A DNA stretch of 31,926 nt from a virus. A program made the position numbers and the translations under genes. Below, piece after piece: positions 28,110 to 31,926 of this stretch. Position 1 is the stretch's first letter. Every line of letters begins with the position of its first letter. The notes beneath the pieces are model-generated. The model was not told the DNA's origin and made no database searches. It saw only the letters and a program-made list of their open reading frames with translations. The DNA lies in IMG/VR virus record IMGVR_UViG_3300044825_000669, positions 1-31,926 of that record; one strand, given 5' to 3'.

Positions 28110-28140
28110 AGGGAGAGCACCTCAGAGTCGGACTCTCCCT
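28110..28140 (+). terminator. Hairpin after the psbA segment (probable terminator)
   Basis: AGGGAGAG (28110-28117) pairs perfectly with CTCTCCCT (28133-28140) around a 15-base loop, followed by TCCTTGG, a weak T-tract. It lies 5 bases after the acidic peptide stop and separates psbA from the capsid gene. Confidence 0.55.
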
Positions 28141-28177
28141 TCCTTGGCTGAGGCCGGTACGCCGACACCCTTAGCCG

Positions 28178-28269
28178 TTGACAGTCGGAAAGACGACAAC
28201 ACAATAAGGCTACACAATTTTTTTTTCCAAACGTTTGGGAGCAAGTAAACAAATTCTTTCTCTCTATCA
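28178..28269 (+). promoter_or_regulatory. Capsid gene leader with T-run and 12-base palindrome (promoter candidate)
   Basis: The gene-free stretch 28105-28269 precedes the most expressed virion gene. It has TTGACA at 28178-28183 (host-type -35 box) without a good -10 box, a run of nine T at 28218-28226, and the perfect palindrome CCAAACGTTTGG at 28227-28238, then a pyrimidine-rich stretch to the ATG. T7 has its strong phi10 promoter in the equivalent place, so a promoter or operator is expected here, but I cannot name the exact site. Confidence 0.42.
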
Positions 28270-29391
28270 ATGGCACATCAAACTTCTACCCTGACCACGA
28301 GCCTGACTCGTCCTGGTCAGGATAACGGTGCGGGCGACGCCCGTGCTCTTTTCCTGAAACTGTTTTCGGGTGAAATGTTCAAAGGCTTCCAGCACGAGTC
28401 GATTGCTCGTGACCTGGTTATGAAGCGCACTCTGAAGAACGGCAAGTCTCTTCAGTTCATCTACACTGGCCGTACCACGGCTGAGTTCCACACCCCTGGC
28501 AACGCTATCCTCGGTAACACCGACGGTGCGCCTCCGGTGGCTGAGAAGACCATCACCTGTGATGACCTTCTAATTAGCTCGGCTTTCGTGTATGAGCTGG
28601 ATGAAGTGCTGGCTCACTACGACCTGCGTAGCGAAATCAGCCGCAAGATTGGTTATGCTCTCGCTGAGAAGTATGACCGTTATATCTTCCGTGCTATCGC
28701 TCGTGGCGCTCGTCAAGCCAGCCCGATCACCAAGGCCAGCTTCGTTGAGCCTGGTGGTACCCAGATCCGTGTGGGTTCTTCTGCCAACGATTCCGATGCT
28801 TTCGATTCCGCCAACCTGGTGGCTGCGTTCTATGACGCTGCTGCTGCGATGGATGAGAAAGGCGTGTCCAGCGACGGTCGTGTGGGTGTTCTGAACCCCC
28901 GCCAGTACTATGCGCTGATCCAAGCCATCGGTTCTAACGGTCTGGTGAACCGTGATGCTCAGGGTGATTCCCTGCAGCGCGGTAACGGCATCATCGAGAT
29001 TGCCGGTATCAAAATCTACAAGTCCATGAACATTCCGTTCCTGGGCAACTACGGCACCAAGTACGGCGGCACCACTGGTGAAACCTCGCCTGGTAACGTG
29101 GGTAGCTTCGTTGGTCCTGCTCTTGAGAACGCTGCTACCGGCAGCGGTGTGAACAACGACTACGGTACTGCTGCTGAAGTGGGTACCAAGTCCTGCGGCC
29201 TGATCTTCCAGAAGGAAGCTGCTGGTGTGGTTGAGGCCATTGGTCCTCAAGTGCAAGTGACCAGCGGCGACGTGTCGGTGATCTACCAGGGCGACGTGAT
29301 CCTTGGCCGTCTGGCTATGGGCGCTGATTACCTGAACCCGGCTGCTGCTGTTGAGCTGTATGTGGGCGCTACCGCTCCTTCTGCTTTCTGA
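28270..29391 (+). CDS. Major capsid protein (T7 gp10-like)
   Basis: A 373-residue major capsid protein with the HK97 fold pattern seen in T7-like phages: N-arm with LKLFSGEMFKGFQHESIARD, GKSLQFIYTGRTTAEFHTPG, DDLLISSAFVYELDEVLAHY, RSEISRKIGYALAEKYDRYI, LNPRQYYALIQ in the core, GIIEIAGIKIYKSMNIPFLG, and VQVTSGDVSVIYQGDVILGR near the end. Codon use is richer in C and G than most neighbours, as often in highly expressed genes. It forms the icosahedral shell. A strong terminator follows. Confidence 0.97.
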   Translation: MAHQTSTLTTSLTRPGQDNGAGDARALFLKLFSGEMFKGFQHESIARDLVMKRTLKNGKSLQFIYTGRTTAEFHTPGNAILGNTDGAPPVAEKTITCDDLLISSAFVYELDEVLAHYDLRSEISRKIGYALAEKYDRYIFRAIARGARQASPITKASFVEPGGTQIRVGSSANDSDAFDSANLVAAFYDAAAAMDEKGVSSDGRVGVLNPRQYYALIQAIGSNGLVNRDAQGDSLQRGNGIIEIAGIKIYKSMNIPFLGNYGTKYGGTTGETSPGNVGSFVGPALENAATGSGVNNDYGTAAEVGTKSCGLIFQKEAAGVVEAIGPQVQVTSGDVSVIYQGDVILGRLAMGADYLNPAAAVELYVGATAPSAF

Positions 29392-29410
29392 TTCTTTGTA
29401 ATCAATCTTG

Positions 29411-29435
29411 GGGGAACTTCGGTTCCCCTTTTTTT
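29411..29435 (+). terminator. Strong Rho-independent terminator after the capsid gene
   Basis: GGGGAAC (29411-29417), TTCG tetraloop, GTTCCCC (29422-29428), then seven T. This is a textbook terminator with an extra-stable UUCG loop. T7 has its main terminator T-phi in the same place, after gene 10, to favour capsid mRNA. Confidence 0.95.
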
Positions 29436-29452
29436 ATCTTCTGATAGGTACT

Positions 29453-30070
29453 ATGCCCTTTCCTACATATGCTGCGTCCACCGAACTGGATGCTGTTAAT
29501 CAAATTTTAAGCTCTGTGGGACAGGCTCCTGTCACCACGCTGGATCTACAGAACCCCGAAGTCTCCATTGTCCTTAACACTCTTCGTGAGATTAATCGAC
29601 AAGTCCAATCTGAAGGTTGGATCTTCAATACGGAGCGGGACTATGTAATGCAACCTGATGCCAGCACCAATGAAATTATTTATCCGTACAACATTCTACA
29701 GATGGATGCTAATGTAGAACACCATAAAAACGATTACGATCTTGTACGTCGTAATGGTAAGTTGTACGACCGTCTTCACCACACCTTTGAGTTTACTGAG
29801 GATATTCATGCGGATATTACTTGGTACTTTGACTTCACTGATGTACCGCCTGCTGTCCAGACATACATCGTTGCACGTGCTGCTCGCATGTGTGCCACTA
29901 AACTAATTGGTGATCAAGAAATCAATAAACTCCTTGCTGAACAAGAAGTCTACACCCGTGCTGCTGCCATTGAATATGAATGCAACCAAGGTGATTACTC
30001 TATGTTTGGGTTTAGAGATGGTTACAACTATTACACGAGTTATCAACCTTATCAAGCTTTGATGCGATGA
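29453..30070 (+). CDS. Tail tubular protein A (T7 gp11-like)
   Basis: A 205-residue protein, near T7 gp11 (196). I chose ATG 29453; an upstream in-frame start would lie inside the terminator hairpin. Typical motifs are STELDAVNQILSSVGQAPVT, LREINRQVQSEGWIFNTERD, DYDLVRRNGKLYDRLHHTF and YIVARAARMCATKLIGDQEI. It forms the ring under the portal to which the tail nozzle attaches. Its TGA overlaps the start of the next gene. Confidence 0.95.
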   Translation: MPFPTYAASTELDAVNQILSSVGQAPVTTLDLQNPEVSIVLNTLREINRQVQSEGWIFNTERDYVMQPDASTNEIIYPYNILQMDANVEHHKNDYDLVRRNGKLYDRLHHTFEFTEDIHADITWYFDFTDVPPAVQTYIVARAARMCATKLIGDQEINKLLAEQEVYTRAAAIEYECNQGDYSMFGFRDGYNYYTSYQPYQALMR

Positions 30071-31926
30071 GTACAATCAGCCAACGAATCCCAAACCTTT
30101 TTCTTGGTATTTCACAACAGCCTGATAGCAGGAAGTTTCCTGGACAAGTCCGTGATGCTGTAAATACCCTACCTGACTTTGCGTTGGGTATGTTGAAGCG
30201 CCCAGGTGGTGAATACATTGAGTCGTTGACAAACGCTACCACCACTGGTCGTTGGTTTTCGATTCTTAGGGATGAAGAAGAGAAGTACGTTGCTCAGTAT
30301 GCTAACAATGTATTTCGCATCTGGAGTCTTACAGATGGTTCTCCCCGCGCTGTTAACATGGGAACCAATACTGGTGTCCCTGGTGGGTGTGTTATTGCTA
30401 ATGTCAAAACCACACTGGCTAACTACAATACTGCAGTAGCTTTTAGAAAGGTTAAGCTGACTGAACTCCACAATGCTCAGTCTACCTACGCTGAAACCCT
30501 TGCTGGTCAAACCGGTACAACTGAAGAGTTGTTTGATGTAAAGTACAACTATACTCCTCCTAGCTCTCCTAACTCTTTCCATGATGTGTACCTGTATTCA
30601 GGTATCACTAAAAATGCAGCAGGTCTTTATGTAGTCAAGAACGCTGACACAGTGGTGTCTACAAGCGTCTCCTTGCCCGCTGGATACACTCTGGGTACCG
30701 AACGTACAGATGAGCACCCAAGGCTTGCTGCAGAGGGCTACAGGGTCTTTACAGCGATTCGTGCTGTAGCTGCTACACACAATGCTGGTCAGTTGTCAGC
30801 AGCCCTAGCTGCAATGAATACGGCACAGACCAACTATAACAATGCTGTGTCGGATGAAGCTACTAAGCTTGGACTGTATAACACTCAGGTTAATAACTGT
30901 GCCATTACCACGGTTCCTGCTAATGCGTACCTTAAGGATGCAGCTCCTGAGGACATTGAGGTTCTGACTCTTAATGACTACACCTTTGTTTTGAATAAAG
31001 CAAAGACAGTAGCAATGGATACAGCGACTACAACCGCTGCTCTTCCTCATCAAGCGTTTGTTGTTCTTAGTGTTGTAGGTACTGGTCATTATCAGATCAA
31101 ACTTGATGGAACATTGCGTGGTACTTATAATGCAGGATCTGGTGGTGATGTAGATCAAATCCTCACTGATCTTGTTGGTGATATTCATAACCAAGTATTT
31201 GGCGGTAAAACCTATACTGCCATAAGAGTAGGTGCTGGTATCTACATCAGCTGTACGGCTTCCTTTACTATTGAAGTTACAGGCGGTCCTTCAGAGGATG
31301 CCTTGTATGCTTTCCAAGATACTGTTGCTACTGTATCTGCTCTTCCTGGTCAAGCTAAGGATGGTTACCTTGTAAAGGTTGTCAACTCAGCTGATGTTGA
31401 AGTTGATGATATGTGGCTGCAGTTTAATACTTCCTCTGGTGCTACCTACGGTGTGGGCACTTGGGAAGAAACTGTTGGACCTGGTATCACATATAAGTTT
31501 GATCCTTTGACAATGCCGCATCAGCTGGTACGTCAAACTGATGGATCATTCACCTACCAACCTGTTACTTGGGATGATCGTTTGGTTGGTGACCTTACAA
31601 CCAATCCTAACCCCAGTTTTGTTGGGACAACGATCCGACACATGTTCCTTTATCGGAACCGCCTTGGATTCTTGTCCAATGAAACAGTAACAATGAGCCG
31701 AGCAGGTGACCTGTTTAACTTCTTTAACACCACCGCTCTCACCTCAACAGATGATGACCCGATTGATATTTCGGCATCAACTGCTAAACCGGTTACTCTT
31801 AATTATGTACGACCTACAGCTGTTGGTCTGATTCTATTTGGAAATACCGAACAGTTTCTGCTTAGCACTGACTCTGACATTCTGAGTCCCAAGACGGCAA
31901 AGATTAATACTATGTCGTCATATGAG
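30067..31926 (+). CDS. Tail tubular protein B, tail nozzle (T7 gp12-like; 3'-partial)
   Basis: Starts at ATG 30067 (ATGA overlap) and is open for all 620 codons to the window end, so the C-terminus is missing. The start STISQRIPNLFLGISQQPDS, KFPGQVRDAVNTLPDFALGM, KRPGGEYIESL, and later IRHMFLYRNRLGFLSNETVT and TMSRAGDLFNFFNTTA are diagnostic of the T7 nozzle family. About residues 115-275 contain a helical, Ala-rich insertion (LTELHNAQSTYAETLAGQ; AALAAMNTAQTNYNNAVSDE) that looks like coiled-coil spokes. It forms the lower tail tube through which DNA leaves the particle. Confidence 0.95.
   Translation, partial: MSTISQRIPNLFLGISQQPDSRKFPGQVRDAVNTLPDFALGMLKRPGGEYIESLTNATTTGRWFSILRDEEEKYVAQYANNVFRIWSLTDGSPRAVNMGTNTGVPGGCVIANVKTTLANYNTAVAFRKVKLTELHNAQSTYAETLAGQTGTTEELFDVKYNYTPPSSPNSFHDVYLYSGITKNAAGLYVVKNADTVVSTSVSLPAGYTLGTERTDEHPRLAAEGYRVFTAIRAVAATHNAGQLSAALAAMNTAQTNYNNAVSDEATKLGLYNTQVNNCAITTVPANAYLKDAAPEDIEVLTLNDYTFVLNKAKTVAMDTATTTAALPHQAFVVLSVVGTGHYQIKLDGTLRGTYNAGSGGDVDQILTDLVGDIHNQVFGGKTYTAIRVGAGIYISCTASFTIEVTGGPSEDALYAFQDTVATVSALPGQAKDGYLVKVVNSADVEVDDMWLQFNTSSGATYGVGTWEETVGPGITYKFDPLTMPHQLVRQTDGSFTYQPVTWDDRLVGDLTTNPNPSFVGTTIRHMFLYRNRLGFLSNETVTMSRAGDLFNFFNTTALTSTDDDPIDISASTAKPVTLNYVRPTAVGLILFGNTEQFLLSTDSDILSPKTAKINTMSSYE

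Noticed and set aside
27536-28276. 246-codon minus-strand ORF opposite psbA
   Set aside because: Covers the conserved D1 coding sequence and the capsid leader; composition has no protein-like domain, so it is a shadow frame.
28570-29256. 228-codon minus-strand ORF opposite the capsid gene
   Set aside because: It is the antisense shadow of the capsid gene; the sense strand has a clear capsid protein and all other genes are on the + strand.

Overview
The window is phage DNA: a T7-like podovirus (Autographivirales type) infecting a marine picocyanobacterium (Synechococcus or Prochlorococcus). The evidence is a single-subunit T7-type RNA polymerase, T7-order replication and virion genes, and cyanobacterial photosynthesis genes (complete psbA for D1 and a high-light-inducible protein gene, hli) between the scaffold and capsid genes. 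All genes read on the + strand, and most neighbours overlap by a few bases (ATGA, TGATG, TAATG) or a few tens of bases, as in a compact lytic phage. I see no tRNA, CRISPR array or insertion sequence.

Layout. 1-1134: C-terminal part of a tail fibre with a self-cleaving S74 chaperone domain. 1206-2063: tyrosine integrase. 2063-5780: lysis and packaging block (small membrane proteins, glucosaminidase endolysin, small terminase candidate, HNH nuclease, low-complexity proteins). 5849-7612: large terminase, then a 20-base element also found inside the RNA polymerase gene, and a terminator. 7784-8766: thyX and an unknown gene. 8767-9514: about 750 bases of GC-rich, gene-free, strongly structured DNA. 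T7-like genomes end just after the large terminase and begin just before the early genes, so this is the best place for the physical genome ends, and the window is probably cut from a circularised or concatemeric assembly. 9515-12228: a chain of very small early genes, many 45-60 aa, coupled by overlapping stop/start codons and embedded Shine-Dalgarno motifs. 12206-14548: RNA polymerase. 14548-20031: single-strand binding protein, endonuclease I, primase-helicase, DNA polymerase (as separate exonuclease and polymerase ORFs) and 5'-3' exonuclease. 20143-22832: nucleotide metabolism (DUF3310 protein, MazG-like pyrophosphohydrolase, class I ribonucleotide reductase alpha and beta). 22990-25708: pre-portal protein, portal, scaffold. 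25708-28104: host-like and small-gene cassette (hli, four small basic proteins, an RlpA-like protein behind a possible pseudoknot, psbA, an acidic peptide). 28270-29391: major capsid protein with a strong terminator. 29453-31926: tail tubular proteins A and B, the latter running off the end.

How it works together (inference from T7 and cyanophage biology): early proteins redirect the host; phage RNA polymerase transcribes replication and virion genes; ThyX, ribonucleotide reductase and MazG-like protein adjust nucleotide supply while D1 and Hli keep photosystem II running; capsid, portal, tail and terminase build and fill the particle; endolysin and small membrane proteins lyse the cell. The integrase leaves integration possible, but I found no recognisable attachment site.

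The observations most worth following are the 20-base perfect repeat (candidate phage promoter), the 74-base imperfect palindrome in the presumed terminus, the pseudoknot upstream of the RlpA gene, the split DNA polymerase, the ribonucleotide reductase beta subunit with leucine at the radical-tyrosine position, and a set of tiny early proteins that appear to share one fold pattern.
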